Assembly: GCA_913055915.1 (NCBI GenBank)
Contig: CAJXKL010000001.1
Location: forward strand, 1 to 39,575
Source of the DNA: an uncultured Candidatus Nemicrothrix sp.
GTDB lineage: Bacteria; Actinomycetota; Acidimicrobiia; Acidimicrobiales; MedAcidi-G1
Reading direction: 5' to 3'
DNA: 39,575 nt
The notes under the pieces were generated by a model. It was given only the letters and a program-made list of their open reading frames with translations, did not search any database and had not been told where the DNA came from. Shown here one piece after another: positions 1 to 7,791 of this stretch (position 1 is the stretch's first letter; each line of letters opens with the position of its first letter). Position numbers and translations under genes: made by a program.

Positions 1-72
1 CAGCGCGCCTTCTACGACCTCGAACGCCTCTGGGCCGACTGCCCGACACCGACGTTGACACCCCCCGCCTAG
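1..72 (+). CDS. C-terminal tail of an unidentified protein (5' truncated by the window)
   Basis: Frame 1 is open from the first base to a TAG at 70-72 and encodes 23 residues, beginning QRAFYDLERLW and ending TPTLTPPA. The Pro/Thr-rich end is plausible for a disordered C-terminus. The fragment is too short to assign a family. It ends 10 bases before the convergent tRNA gene, a reasonable gene boundary. A chance open frame of this size cannot be excluded. Confidence 0.4.
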   Translation, partial: QRAFYDLERLWADCPTPTLTPPA

Positions 73-82
73 GGGTAGTCCG

Positions 83-155
83 TGGAGCTAGAGGGAATTG
101 AACCCTCGACCTCCTCCATGCCATGGAGGCGCTCTGCCAACTGAGCTATAGCCCC
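83..155 (-). tRNA. tRNA-Ala (anticodon GGC)
   Basis: On the minus strand the 73 nt fold into a full cloverleaf. The acceptor strand GGGGCTA pairs with TAGCTCC, and the D arm GCTC...GAGC is intact. The anticodon stem CCTCC/GGAGG closes the loop ATGGCAT, giving anticodon GGC. The T arm carries GTTCAATTC. The acceptor contains the G3:U70 wobble that identifies alanine tRNA, and the discriminator base is A73. The 3' CCA is not encoded (the DNA reads CGG), so it must be added after transcription. Confidence 0.97.
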
Positions 156-168
156 GAGGTCAGCCGAG

Positions 169-196
169 AGCGTACCAGCGGGTGGCAGCCCGCCAA
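169..196 (-). promoter_or_regulatory. Promoter of tRNA-Ala
   Basis: Reading the minus strand, TTGGCG (196-191) is followed after 16 nt by TACGCT (174-169), 13 nt upstream of the mature tRNA 5' end. A start about 7 nt after the -10 box leaves a short 5' leader for RNase P to remove. The same TACGCT hexamer lies upstream of rpsT. Confidence 0.55.
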
Positions 197-263
197 CCGG
201 CTCCTGACGCTGGTTTCGGGTACTCCTCGGAAGTGGATGCGGGTCGCCGGCCCAGACCGTCGG

Positions 264-269
264 TAGCCT
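264..269 (+). promoter_or_regulatory. -10 box TAGCCT for a leaderless leuS mRNA
   Basis: TAGCCT is followed by 7 nt and then the leuS ATG, so transcription would start at or next to the start codon. No Shine-Dalgarno sequence is present. The same geometry recurs throughout the window. Confidence 0.6.
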
Positions 270-276
270 CGCTGCG

Positions 277-2751
277 ATGTCTGAGCACTACGACCCCCAG
301 TCGATCGAGCAGCGTTGGCAGCAGCACTGGAGCGACGACGGAACCTACGAGGTCGACAATGACGACCCCAGGGCCCCCTTCTATGTGCTCTCCATGTACC
401 CGTATCCCAGCGGCCCGGCGCACATGGGCCACGTCCGCAACTACACGATGGGCGACCTGCTGGTCCGCTACCGCACCATGCGCGGCGACGGAGTACTCTC
501 ACCGATCGGCTTCGACTCCTTCGGCCTGCCGGCGGAGAACGCAGCTATCAAGACCGGTACCCACCCGCGGATTAACACCGATGCCAACGTTGAGGCGCTC
601 TCAGCTTCCCTGCGCCGAATTGGAGCCGTGTACGACTGGCGTCGCGAGTTCCGGAGCCACGACCCCGACTACATCCGCTGGACCCAGTGGATATTCTTGA
701 AGTTCTACGAGGCTGGCCTTGTCTACCGGGGTGAGGCGCCCGTCAACTGGTGCCCGGGCTGCAAGACCGTCCTCGCCAACGAACAGGTACTTCCTGATGG
801 AACCTGCGAGCGCTCAGGCGACCTCGTTGACCGGCGTGACATGGAGCAGTGGTTCTACCGCATCACCGCCTATGCCCAGGAACTTCTTGACGGTCTCGAT
901 GACCTGGACTGGCCCGAGAAGGTCAAGATAATGCAGCGCCACTGGATCGGCCGCTCAGAGGGTGTCCAGTTCGGGCTGTCGATAGCCGACGGCGAAGGTC
1001 GGCCCCGGACCGACACCGAGCCTCTGGCCGTCTACACCACGCGGCCCGACACCAGCTTCGGCATCACCTTCGCCGTCATGTCGCCGGAGCATCCGCGGGT
1101 CGACGAGCTGACCACCGACGAACAGCGTCCTGCCATTGAGGCCTTCCGGGAGTCCGTGGCGGGCCGGTCCGAGATCGACAGACTCTCAAGCACGGACAGC
1201 CTCGACAAGCGTGGTGTGGCGACCGGCTACCGTGTCGTCAACCCGTTCAACGGACAACCGATGCCACTGTTCCTGGCCGACTACGTACTCATGACCTACG
1301 GGACCGGAGCGATCATGGCCGTACCCGGCGAGGACCAGCGCGACTGGGACTTCGCCGTAGCCCACGGTTGCGACATCGTACGAACCGTGCAGCCTCCAGC
1401 CGACTTCGACGGCGATGCCTACACGGGGGAGGGGCCTGCAATCAACAGCGGCTTCCTCGACGGAATGGAAATGGTCGAAGCCAAGGCTGCGGCAATCGAC
1501 TGGCTGGAGTCCCGGGACCTGGGACAGAGAACGGTCAACTTCAGGCTCCGTGACTGGTTGCTGTCACGCCAGCGCTACTGGGGCTGCCCGATCCCCATTG
1601 TCTACTGCGACTCCTGTGGCGAACAACCGGTGCCCGAGGCCGATCTGCCGGTGGGCCTACCTGACGATGTGGAGTTCATGCCGACCGGCCAGTCGCCCCT
1701 CACGACCCACGAGGGATTCCTGACTGCCACCTGCCCCGCCTGCGGAGGTTCGGCCCGTCGCGAAACCGACACCATGGACACCTTCGTGGACTCCTCGTGG
1801 TACTTCCTGCGCTTTGCCGACCCGTGGTGCGACGAGGCCCCCTTCTCGGCAGCCGCCGCTGAGCGCTGGCTCCCCGTCGACCAGTACATAGGTGGCGTCG
1901 AGCACGCCATCCTGCACCTCATGTACGCCCGGTTCTTCACCAAGGCGCTTTCCGACCTCGGCGTGGCGCCACCAGGGCTACGCGAGCCCTTCCGGAGACT
2001 CTTCACGCAGGGAATGATCCGACTCGGTGGAACCAAGATGTCAAAGTCAAAGGGGAACCTCGTCGCCCCCGAGGGGATACTGGACTCACAGGGAGCCGAT
2101 GCCCTGCGGCTGGCCCACCTCCAGGTGAAGCCGCCACAGGAGGACGTCGACTGGGAGGACTTCGGCATCGACGGTTGCTCCAAGTTCCTCAACCGTGTCT
2201 GGCGCCTGGGCGTTCCGGGAGGATCGCTCACGGCCGTTGTGCGTAGCGGCGAGCGGACAGATGCCGACGATGAAATCGACCGGACCACCCACCGCCTCGT
2301 CGACAGGGTCACCGGCGAGTACGACCGGTGGTCCTACAACACGGCCGTGGCCGGCTTCATGGAGTTCACCAACACCCTCTACCGGTGGGTCCAGTCAGAC
2401 GAAGGCCCGCACGCAGATACCCTCGACGCTGCCGTCAACGCCCTCCTTCTGGTAATGGCGCCGGCCGCCCCGCACCTCTGCGCAGAGCTCTGGGAGCGTC
2501 GAAATGGCGGGCACGTCCATACCGAACCCTGGCCCGAGGCTGATCCGGGGAAGCTCGTCGATGACCTCGTGACCATGGTCGTGCAGGTGAACGGCAAGGT
2601 CCGTGACCGAATCGAGGTGCCGTCCGATGTCGAGGCCGACGTCGCCGAAGCCATGGCGATCGGATCAGAACGGATCCAGGAGTTCCTTGCGGGTGAAGTC
2701 CCGAGGAAGGTGATCGTCAGGCCACCGGCCCTCGTGAACCTGGTTGTCTGA
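277..2751 (+). CDS. leuS: Leucine-tRNA ligase
   Basis: Cytoplasmic class I aminoacyl-tRNA synthetase that charges tRNA-Leu using ATP. The 824 residues match the bacterial LeuRS length. The HIGH-type motif HMGH is at residues 49-52, after PYPSG. A connective editing domain occupies roughly 220-410, with the T-rich segment [10 protein letters not shown] and the DQRDWDFA stretch. Cys pairs near 445-450 and 485-488 resemble the zinc-bearing insertions of the family. The KMSKS loop is at 587-591, followed by the anticodon-binding domain and a C-terminal tail with VNGKVRDR. The ATG at 277 gives the normal N-terminus ([12 protein letters not shown]) and sits 7 nt after a TAGCCT box, consistent with leaderless expression. 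It converges on the PAC2 gene with a 9-bp gap and no evident terminator. Confidence 0.98.
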   Translation: MSEHYDPQSIEQRWQQHWSDDGTYEVDNDDPRAPFYVLSMYPYPSGPAHMGHVRNYTMGDLLVRYRTMRGDGVLSPIGFDSFGLPAENAAIKTGTHPRINTDANVEALSASLRRIGAVYDWRREFRSHDPDYIRWTQWIFLKFYEAGLVYRGEAPVNWCPGCKTVLANEQVLPDGTCERSGDLVDRRDMEQWFYRITAYAQELLDGLDDLDWPEKVKIMQRHWIGRSEGVQFGLSIADGEGRPRTDTEPLAVYTTRPDTSFGITFAVMSPEHPRVDELTTDEQRPAIEAFRESVAGRSEIDRLSSTDSLDKRGVATGYRVVNPFNGQPMPLFLADYVLMTYGTGAIMAVPGEDQRDWDFAVAHGCDIVRTVQPPADFDGDAYTGEGPAINSGFLDGMEMVEAKAAAIDWLESRDLGQRTVNFRLRDWLLSRQRYWGCPIPIVYCDSCGEQPVPEADLPVGLPDDVEFMPTGQSPLTTHEGFLTATCPACGGSARRETDTMDTFVDSSWYFLRFADPWCDEAPFSAAAAERWLPVDQYIGGVEHAILHLMYARFFTKALSDLGVAPPGLREPFRRLFTQGMIRLGGTKMSKSKGNLVAPEGILDSQGADALRLAHLQVKPPQEDVDWEDFGIDGCSKFLNRVWRLGVPGGSLTAVVRSGERTDADDEIDRTTHRLVDRVTGEYDRWSYNTAVAGFMEFTNTLYRWVQSDEGPHADTLDAAVNALLLVMAPAAPHLCAELWERRNGGHVHTEPWPEADPGKLVDDLVTMVVQVNGKVRDRIEVPSDVEADVAEAMAIGSERIQEFLAGEVPRKVIVRPPALVNLVV

Positions 2752-2760
2752 ACAGGCGGG

Positions 2761-3627
2761 TCAGTCCTCGCGCGCCCGGAGGAACCGCTCCAGTTCGGCT
2801 GCCAGATCCTCGCCAGTTGGCAGACGTCCAGCCGGATCGTGGAGGTCGTCGTAGGCGGCCTCCAACTGCTCCAGCATCGTTACATGTTCAGGATTTCGTG
2901 CCACCAGTTCGTCCAGACGGGACCGCGTGGCGAGGGTCCGCTCAGGAAGCGACCCGGTGTCGAGGATTGCGCCCGAAAGGGAGACAAGCGCCTCGAGGAG
3001 GGCGAGCGACGCCGGTGGGTACGAGGCCGCAGCCAGGTAGTGCGGCACCTGGGCCCAGACACCCACGGCCTGGATTCCTGCGGCGGCAGCTTCCACCTCG
3101 ATGACAGCCTGGATTCCGGCTGGCACCGACAGCGTGGAGGCCACGAAGTCAAGCTCCCGTGTCAGGTCCTCCGAACCGGCCGTACAGGCAAGGCGCGTCG
3201 GTCGGGTGTGGGGAACGGCGGCCGGATAGGCACCGAGCCCAATGACCATCCGCACATCCAGTGTCCGGCAGAGTTCCACGACAGCGGCTGAGAACTCACG
3301 CCACTCATGGTCCGGCTCCGGGCCGTCCAGAAGGAGGAGGTCACTTCCGCCCCTGCGTTCCAGCAGGTGGACCTGGATGAGAGGCCACTTGATACTCCTG
3401 GAGACACCGTCGACGAGGTCGACCGTCGGCCTGCGTGCTCTGTGGTCGAGCAGCCTGTCGGTGTCGAGCCTGGCGATCAGGCTGTTGCCTCCACCGGACA
3501 GGAGGGCTTCGCGGCACGCCATCGCCGCTGCGCCGGCATCCACCCAGCCCTGCATGGCCATCAACAGGACCGGCGAATCGAGATCGGGGCGTTCAAGGAT
3601 CTCCAGAAGGGGAGAGGGGTCGCTCAT
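2761..3627 (-). CDS. PAC2 family protein (proteasome assembly chaperone-like)
   Basis: This 288-residue protein resembles the PAC2 family, which includes eukaryotic proteasome assembly chaperone 2 and widespread actinobacterial homologues such as M. tuberculosis Rv2125. Family-like segments are LLMAMQGWVDAG near the N-terminus, VIGLGAYPAAVPHTRP near 128-143, and VGVWAQVPHYLA near 188-199 followed by YPPAS. The C-terminal third is acidic and helical. The start at 3627 (MSDPSPLLEIL) was chosen because longer frames run into the upstream gene and lack homologous character. The biochemical role of bacterial PAC2 proteins is not established. Its start is joined to the upstream APH gene through a 7-codon ORF with overlaps at both ends, which suggests co-translation. 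Confidence 0.85.
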   Translation of the reverse strand: MSDPSPLLEILERPDLDSPVLLMAMQGWVDAGAAAMACREALLSGGGNSLIARLDTDRLLDHRARRPTVDLVDGVSRSIKWPLIQVHLLERRGGSDLLLLDGPEPDHEWREFSAAVVELCRTLDVRMVIGLGAYPAAVPHTRPTRLACTAGSEDLTRELDFVASTLSVPAGIQAVIEVEAAAAGIQAVGVWAQVPHYLAAASYPPASLALLEALVSLSGAILDTGSLPERTLATRSRLDELVARNPEHVTMLEQLEAAYDDLHDPAGRLPTGEDLAAELERFLRARED

Positions 3628-3647
3628 CTGGTTATCGTCGAACTCAT
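3624..3647 (-). CDS. Putative 7-codon relay ORF between APH and PAC2 genes
   Basis: ATG at 3647 overlaps the APH stop as ATGA, runs MSSTITR, and stops at TGA 3626-3624, which overlaps the PAC2 start codon, again as ATGA. A terminating ribosome could step from gene to gene by reinitiation. The peptide is too short to judge by composition. This is an inference from geometry. Confidence 0.3.
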   Translation of the reverse strand: MSSTITR

Positions 3648-4675
3648 GCGGCGGGAAGCCTCGCTGCCGCCTCACGGGCAAGGTCGGCCAGAACGATTGT
3701 CCGCTGGCCGAACGCCTCGATGGCCTGCGGGTCCGCATCGGCCCCCATCGCTCCGGCTGCATAGCGCGTGTACACACCTTCGATTATGCACGCGGTCCGC
3801 CAGTATGCGAACGCAAGGTAGAAGTCGAGGTCGGCGAGGCTCCTGGGGCTGATGGACTCGTAGAGGTCCCGTATCTCGCCCGGTTTCGGGAATCCCTCTG
3901 CCGACATTGGCAGGCCCATACCGCTTGATGCCCGTTCATCCGAATAGGCGATCATTGCGGCCACGTCCGCCAGCACGTCTCCGAGGGTGCACAGTTCCCA
4001 GTCCAGCACCGCTGCAACCCGGCCGTCCTGTCCCATGATCGTGTTGTCGATCCTGTAGTCGCCGTGGACGATCCCAACCCCCTGCTGTCCTGGAACCCTC
4101 GCTGCAAGGGTGTCATGCACCTCGAGGACATGTGGCACGTCGCGGTCAGCGGACTCGATGAACTGCGCCCGCCACCGCTTCAACTGGCGTTCGATATAGC
4201 CCTCCCTGCGGCCGAGGTCGGAAAGGCCCACGGCGTCCACGTCGATGTCGTGGATTGACGCCAGGACCTCAATGAGGGACCTGCCCATCTGCCGGCGCAG
4301 TTCCACGGGATGGACGAGAGCGTCATCGAGTGTCTTGACAACAGCGCCATCGACGAACTCCATCACATAGAAGGGGGCATCGTTCACCTCGACATCGGCG
4401 CACATACCGATTACACCCGGAACCGGAACGCCGCTGCCAGCTAGGGCGCTGATGACCCGGTGCTCCCTGGCCATGTCGTGTGCGGTTGCAAGCACGTGGC
4501 CGAGAGGCGGACGTCGCAGAACCCATCGGCGATCCGAGGCGTCGCTGACCGAATAGGTGAGGTTGGAGTGACCTCCGGTGATCTTGGAAAAGGTGAGGGT
4601 TCCGGCGATGCCACCGATCAGCGGTGAGAGCCACCGGCTCACGCTGGCATGGTCGATACCCGGCACGTCGCTCAT
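3644..4675 (-). CDS. APH-family phosphotransferase (ACAD10-like type)
   Basis: This 343-residue kinase-fold protein has an N-terminal lobe with KITGGHSNLTYSV (31-43) and WVLRRPP (51-57). The catalytic motif is HGDYRIDNT (204-212) and the metal-binding motif is LDWELCTLGD (224-233). This arrangement matches the aminoglycoside phosphotransferase-like domain found in ACAD10/11 and in many actinobacterial lipid-catabolism loci, where hydroxylated acyl substrates are the proposed targets. Antibiotic modification is not implied. The start at 4675 (MSDVPGIDHASV) is set by a TACGGT box 7 nt upstream. It is divergent from the thioredoxin gene and runs into the PAC2 gene. The substrate is unknown. Confidence 0.88.
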   Translation of the reverse strand: MSDVPGIDHASVSRWLSPLIGGIAGTLTFSKITGGHSNLTYSVSDASDRRWVLRRPPLGHVLATAHDMAREHRVISALAGSGVPVPGVIGMCADVEVNDAPFYVMEFVDGAVVKTLDDALVHPVELRRQMGRSLIEVLASIHDIDVDAVGLSDLGRREGYIERQLKRWRAQFIESADRDVPHVLEVHDTLAARVPGQQGVGIVHGDYRIDNTIMGQDGRVAAVLDWELCTLGDVLADVAAMIAYSDERASSGMGLPMSAEGFPKPGEIRDLYESISPRSLADLDFYLAFAYWRTACIIEGVYTRYAAGAMGADADPQAIEAFGQRTIVLADLAREAAARLPAA

Positions 4676-4682
4676 CGTCACG

Positions 4683-4688
4683 ACCGTA
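4683..4688 (-). promoter_or_regulatory. -10 box TACGGT for a leaderless APH-gene mRNA
   Basis: On the minus strand TACGGT is followed by 7 nt and the ATG at 4675. No Shine-Dalgarno sequence precedes that ATG. It lies back to back with the plus-strand box at 4712. Confidence 0.55.
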
Positions 4689-4711
4689 GTGGAGGCTACA
4701 GGGGAGCTCCC

Positions 4712-4717
4712 TACCCT
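4712..4717 (+). promoter_or_regulatory. -10 box TACCCT for a leaderless thioredoxin-gene mRNA
   Basis: TACCCT, 6 nt, ATG at 4724. Together with the opposing box at 4683-4688, the 48-bp divergent gap holds two outward-facing promoters whose predicted start sites are almost on the start codons. Confidence 0.5.
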
Positions 4718-4723
4718 GAGCAC

Positions 4724-5425
4724 ATGGATGTCACCGATGCCACGTTCCAGGCCCAGGTCCTGGACCGGTCCAACCAGGTGGCCGTGGTCGTCGACTTCTG
4801 GGCTGAGTGGTGCGATCCCTGCCGCTCGCTGACCCCGATCATCGAGAAGGTGGTTGCCGAGACCGGTGGACAGGTCGAGTTGGCCAAGGTGGACATCGAT
4901 GCCAACCCGGGAATCGCCCAGAGTTTCCAGGTTCAGTCGATCCCCGCTGTCTACGGCGTCCGCGACGGTCAGGTCGTCGGTAACTTCGTCGGCGCTCAGG
5001 GCGAAGATGCCGTCCGCTCGTTCGTCACAGGCTTGCTGGCCGACAACCAGCCAGGCCCAGTTGATCTCCTTGTCGAGGCAGGCGACGAGACCTCGCTTCG
5101 CCAGGCCATCGAGATTGAGCCGAACAATCCTGTAGTGGTCTGCGCACTGGCATCGCTACTGATAGAGCGCGATACAGACGGTGACAGTGACGAGGCCCTG
5201 GCGCTCATTGCACAGATACCGGAATCGCCTGAGACCCGGCGGCTTGCGGCCCTGGCACGCGTCGAGGCCGTTGACGACATCGACGCCACCCTCGCTGAAC
5301 TGCTGGAGTTGGTGAGCCAGGACGAAGAGGCGCGCGGTCGTTTCATAGACCTCCTCGAGGTGCTTGGTCCAGACGACGAGCGCACCTCCACCTGGCGTCG
5401 TCGCCTCACATCCGCCCTCTACTGA
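4724..5425 (+). CDS. Thioredoxin-domain protein with TPR-like C-terminus (CnoX/YbbN-like)
   Basis: The 233 residues comprise an N-terminal thioredoxin fold (1-107) and a helical C-terminal half (108-233) resembling the tetratricopeptide extension of CnoX/YbbN co-chaperones. The active-site motif is WCDPC (29-33), preceded by VVVDFWAEW, with the cis-proline in QSIPAVY (Pro74). Aspartate replaces the Gly of the usual CGPC motif. The start at 4724 is chosen because homologues begin just before the first strand and a TACCCT box lies 6 nt upstream; a longer in-frame ATG at 4649 would overlap the divergent gene. A cytoplasmic redox or holdase role alongside chaperones is inferred. A strong GC hairpin follows the stop. 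Confidence 0.88.
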   Translation: MDVTDATFQAQVLDRSNQVAVVVDFWAEWCDPCRSLTPIIEKVVAETGGQVELAKVDIDANPGIAQSFQVQSIPAVYGVRDGQVVGNFVGAQGEDAVRSFVTGLLADNQPGPVDLLVEAGDETSLRQAIEIEPNNPVVVCALASLLIERDTDGDSDEALALIAQIPESPETRRLAALARVEAVDDIDATLAELLELVSQDEEARGRFIDLLEVLGPDDERTSTWRRRLTSALY

Positions 5426-5436
5426 CCCGGGTGATT

Positions 5437-5454
5437 GGCCGCCTCTGGGCGGCC
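5437..5454 (+). terminator. GC-rich hairpin after the thioredoxin gene (possible U-less terminator)
   Basis: GGCCGCC-TCTG-GGCGGCC forms a perfect 7-bp all-GC stem with a 4-nt loop, 12 nt after the stop codon. No T-run follows, so it is at best a non-canonical terminator or mRNA 3'-end stabiliser. Confidence 0.4.
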
Positions 5455-5474
5455 CGCTGGCAGGACCGGCCGAG

Positions 5475-5518
5475 TAGGCTTTCCCCGCATCCACCCTGTG
5501 CGGAGGCTGGGCCCGTGA
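5475..5518 (+). promoter_or_regulatory. Alternative upstream start region of the FolP2-like gene
   Basis: TAGGCT (5475-5480) could place a transcript start near 5488. A 6-codon ORF (GTG at 5498, MRRLGP) then stops at TGA 5516-5518, overlapping an in-frame GTG at 5515 of the folP frame (GTGA). GGAGG at 5502-5506 lies 8 nt before that GTG. This would give a form 15 residues longer than the leaderless start at 5560. Confidence 0.3.
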
Positions 5519-5546
5519 CCCACACTGTCGCCCCTGTCGCGGCGTG

Positions 5547-5552
5547 TACCGT
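5547..5552 (+). promoter_or_regulatory. -10 box TACCGT for a leaderless FolP2-like mRNA
   Basis: TACCGT, 7 nt, GTG at 5560 in frame with the folP-like gene. If the longer form starting at 5515 is used, the box lies within coding sequence. Confidence 0.45.
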
Positions 5553-5559
5553 CGGCCAT

Positions 5560-6408
5560 GTGATCGTGGAACTGGGTGCGGGTAACGTCCGTGACATCTC
5601 ACACCGGGCCCTTGTGATGGGGATCCTCAACCGGACGCCCGACTCGTTCTACGACAACGGCCGTTTCTGGAGCTTCGACGACTTCCTGAATCTGGCCGAA
5701 CTCCACATGTCCCAGGGTGCTGACATCCTCGATGTGGGTGGTATGAGGGCCGGTCCGGGTCCCGAGGTGACCCTCGCCGAAGAGCTCACACGAACCAGCG
5801 GCGCAGTAGCGGCCCTTCGGTCCCGCTTTGACGTACCGATAGCGATCGACACCTTCAGGGGCGAAGTTGCCCGTGCCGCCTTTGCCGCCGGAGCCTCCAT
5901 TGGAAACGACATAAGTGGCTTTGCTGACCCGACCTATCTGCCAGCCTGTGTGGAACACGAGGCTGCCGTTGTCGCCACCCATGTCAGGCTTGGACCACGT
6001 ATCCCCGACCCTGCGCCGAACTACCTGGATCTCCTGAGCGAGGTCGACAGCTTCCTGACCACTAGGGCATCCTGGGCAGAGGCGGCAGGAGTGCCGCGGA
6101 GTCGGATCATGGTCGATGCAGGCCTCGATCTCGGCAAGACACCGGCAATGTCAGCCGCCCTCCTGCGTGCATCTGACCGGCTCGTCGGATTCGGCTATCC
6201 GGTGTTCCTGTCGGCATCCAACAAGGACTTCCTCGGTGAACTCGTAGACGCCGAGGTTGACGACCGGGTGCAGGCAACCTGGGCTGCCCACGCCCTCGGT
6301 GTCGGCCTGGGCTGCCGGATACTGCGGTCCCACGATGTCCTCGGGGCCCGTCGGGTGGCAGACGTCATGGCGTCCCTGCTTGAGGCCCGCTTAGGGGTTC
6401 CTGCATGA
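5560..6408 (+). CDS. folP: Dihydropteroate synthase-family protein, FolP2-like
   Basis: This 282-residue TIM-barrel protein of the pterin-binding family would, in true DHPS, condense p-aminobenzoate with a pterin pyrophosphate in folate synthesis. The first barrel motif is present as MGILNRTPDSFYDNG, close to the mycobacterial FolP2 version. The second motif reads DVGGMRAGPG instead of the usual DIGGESTRPG loop that handles the substrates. NDISGF, DLGKT, SNKDFLGE and the late ILRSHDV motif are present. The loop change matches the FolP2 paralogue class, which is reported not to behave as an ordinary DHPS, so the reaction is uncertain. GTG 5560 is preferred because of the TACCGT box; GTG 5515 is an alternative. 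The stop overlaps the holA start (ATGA). Confidence 0.82.
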   Translation: MIVELGAGNVRDISHRALVMGILNRTPDSFYDNGRFWSFDDFLNLAELHMSQGADILDVGGMRAGPGPEVTLAEELTRTSGAVAALRSRFDVPIAIDTFRGEVARAAFAAGASIGNDISGFADPTYLPACVEHEAAVVATHVRLGPRIPDPAPNYLDLLSEVDSFLTTRASWAEAAGVPRSRIMVDAGLDLGKTPAMSAALLRASDRLVGFGYPVFLSASNKDFLGELVDAEVDDRVQATWAAHALGVGLGCRILRSHDVLGARRVADVMASLLEARLGVPA

Positions 6409-7418
6409 GCCGATCACCGGTGCTGTTGATCTCAGGCGAAGAGGCCCTGGTTGGTGAGGCCCTCAGGAAGGCTGTCAACGAGGCCCTCGACGGCGAAGAT
6501 CGGACCCTTGCACTTGAGGAACTCTCCGAGGAGAACTACCGGATCGACGGCGAACTGGACCTCGCCCCTCTGATCGATGCGGCCCAGACGCCACCGATGC
6601 TTACCGGAAGACGCGTGGTTGTCGCTAGGAACGTTGGGCGCTTCGGCCGGGCCGACGAGGTGGACGGCCTGATCAGGTACCTGGTGGCACCACTCGACAC
6701 GACAACCCTGATACTCGTCTGGGAAAAGGGCGTGAAGCCTGTGCAACAGCGGCTCGCGGCGGTCCCCAAGGCGCTGGCGGAGGCGATCTCGGCGGCGGGC
6801 GGCCAGGTGTTGAGGTGCTCAGTCGGCAGGGGTCGCGATGCCGACCAGTGGGTCGCCGACCAGATCGTCCATGCTGAGGTGAATCTTGACGGCCGGGCCA
6901 GGGCAATGGTGGTGGAAAGGATCGGCGAGGACAGAACCAGGGTGATCGGCCTCCTGTCGACCCTGGCGGGTGTCTTCGGTCCCGGTCACCAGGTTGGAGC
7001 CGCCGACGTCGCCCCGTACCTGGGCGATGCTGGAGGCGTCACACCGTGGGACCTGACCGATGCCATCGACTCTGGTGACATCGCAGCGGCGATCGAAAAG
7101 CTCCACCGCACCATGGGGGCAGGTGAACGTCACCCCCTCGGTGTCCTGACAGCGTTGCACGGCCACTACGTGAGGTTGCTGCGGCTTGATGGTTCAGGCC
7201 TTGACGACGAGAAGTCGGCAGCGGCCGAGCTGGGCATCAAGACCTATCCGGCGAAGAAGATACTGGCGACAGGCAGGCGGCTCGGCTCAGACAGGATTGC
7301 GAAGGCGATGCGACTTCTGGGCGATGCCGACCTAGACCTGCGGGGCCGTAGCGCATGGCCACCGGAACTGGTGGCAGAGGTACTTGTGGCTCGCCTGGCG
7401 TCGCTGTCCCGCCGCTGA
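6405..7418 (+). CDS. holA: DNA polymerase III subunit delta (clamp loader)
   Basis: This 337-residue protein resembles the delta subunit, which opens the beta sliding clamp within the clamp loader. Family-like features are the opening LLISGEEALVGEALRKAV, a three-domain AAA+-like layout without functional Walker motifs, the segment PPMLTGRRVVVARNVGRF near 63-80, and a C-terminal helical collar with LTALHGHYVRLLRL. The ATG at 6405 overlaps the preceding stop as ATGA, which fixes the start and suggests translational coupling. The order holA then rpsT (opposite strand) then lepA is the one seen in mycobacteria. Assignment rests on overall resemblance and synteny because the family lacks sharp catalytic motifs. 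Confidence 0.9.
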   Translation: MSRSPVLLISGEEALVGEALRKAVNEALDGEDRTLALEELSEENYRIDGELDLAPLIDAAQTPPMLTGRRVVVARNVGRFGRADEVDGLIRYLVAPLDTTTLILVWEKGVKPVQQRLAAVPKALAEAISAAGGQVLRCSVGRGRDADQWVADQIVHAEVNLDGRARAMVVERIGEDRTRVIGLLSTLAGVFGPGHQVGAADVAPYLGDAGGVTPWDLTDAIDSGDIAAAIEKLHRTMGAGERHPLGVLTALHGHYVRLLRLDGSGLDDEKSAAAELGIKTYPAKKILATGRRLGSDRIAKAMRLLGDADLDLRGRSAWPPELVAEVLVARLASLSRR

Positions 7419-7429
7419 CGAGAGCCGAC

Positions 7430-7687
7430 CTAACCGGCGGCGTTCAGGCGCTTCTGCAGCCTCGACTTGCGGCGGGATGCCGTGTTGGCGTGGATGATCC
7501 CCCTGGCGGCAGCCTTGTCGATCATCTTCATTGCCTCGGCTGCATCGGTACCGGTGGCCTCGCCCGCCTCGGCAGCCGCAAGGGCGTTCTTGACGCGGGT
7601 CCGAAGCTCGGCACGCACGGTGCGGTTGCGGACGCGTCGTTTCTCGCTCTGACGGTTCCGCTTGATCTGGCTCTTGATGTTGGCCAC
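7430..7687 (-). CDS. rpsT: 30S ribosomal protein S20
   Basis: A basic 85-residue protein starting VANIKSQIKRNRQSEKRR, the typical S20 opening, with a helical middle and the C-terminal IIHANTASRRKSRLQKRLN that contacts 16S rRNA. GTG at 7687 is chosen because S20 proteins begin (M)ANIKSQ, and GAGG lies about 11 nt upstream. A GTG four codons further upstream would add MCAP without a properly spaced ribosome site. It converges on holA with an 11-bp gap. A leader of about 100 nt containing hairpins lies upstream, so this gene is leadered, unlike most of its neighbours. Confidence 0.97.
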   Translation of the reverse strand: MANIKSQIKRNRQSEKRRVRNRTVRAELRTRVKNALAAAEAGEATGTDAAEAMKMIDKAAARGIIHANTASRRKSRLQKRLNAAG

Positions 7688-7711
7688 CGGGGCACACACC
7701 TCGTTTGGTAG

Positions 7712-7732
7712 ACCCGATAGTTGGTGCCGGGT
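7712..7732 (-). promoter_or_regulatory. Second stem-loop in the rpsT leader
   Basis: On the minus strand ACCCG pairs with CGGGT across an 11-nt loop. Its left side lies in CACCCG, a sequence also present in the right arm of the hairpin at 7749-7771. The two could therefore compete for the same partner GCGGGTG. Confidence 0.35.
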
Positions 7733-7748
7733 GTTGTATCAGGACATG

Positions 7749-7771
7749 AATGCGGGTGGAACACCCGCATT
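7749..7771 (-). promoter_or_regulatory. Perfect 10-bp hairpin in the rpsT leader
   Basis: AATGCGGGTG and CACCCGCATT form a perfect 10-bp stem with a 3-nt loop (TTC on the minus strand). It lies between a predicted rpsT promoter (7792-7797) and the rpsT start, so it would sit near the 5' end of that mRNA. There is no T-run. A ribosomal-protein regulatory leader is an inference; an operator shared with lepA is the alternative. Confidence 0.5.
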
Positions 7772-7791
7772 CCCTTTCAGGGCAGCCGTCT

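Noticed and set aside
1602-2312. Long open frame antisense to leuS
   Set aside because: It is complementary to the conserved LeuRS catalytic region. Such antisense frames are common in GC-rich genes, and the translation is Ser/Arg-rich without family character.
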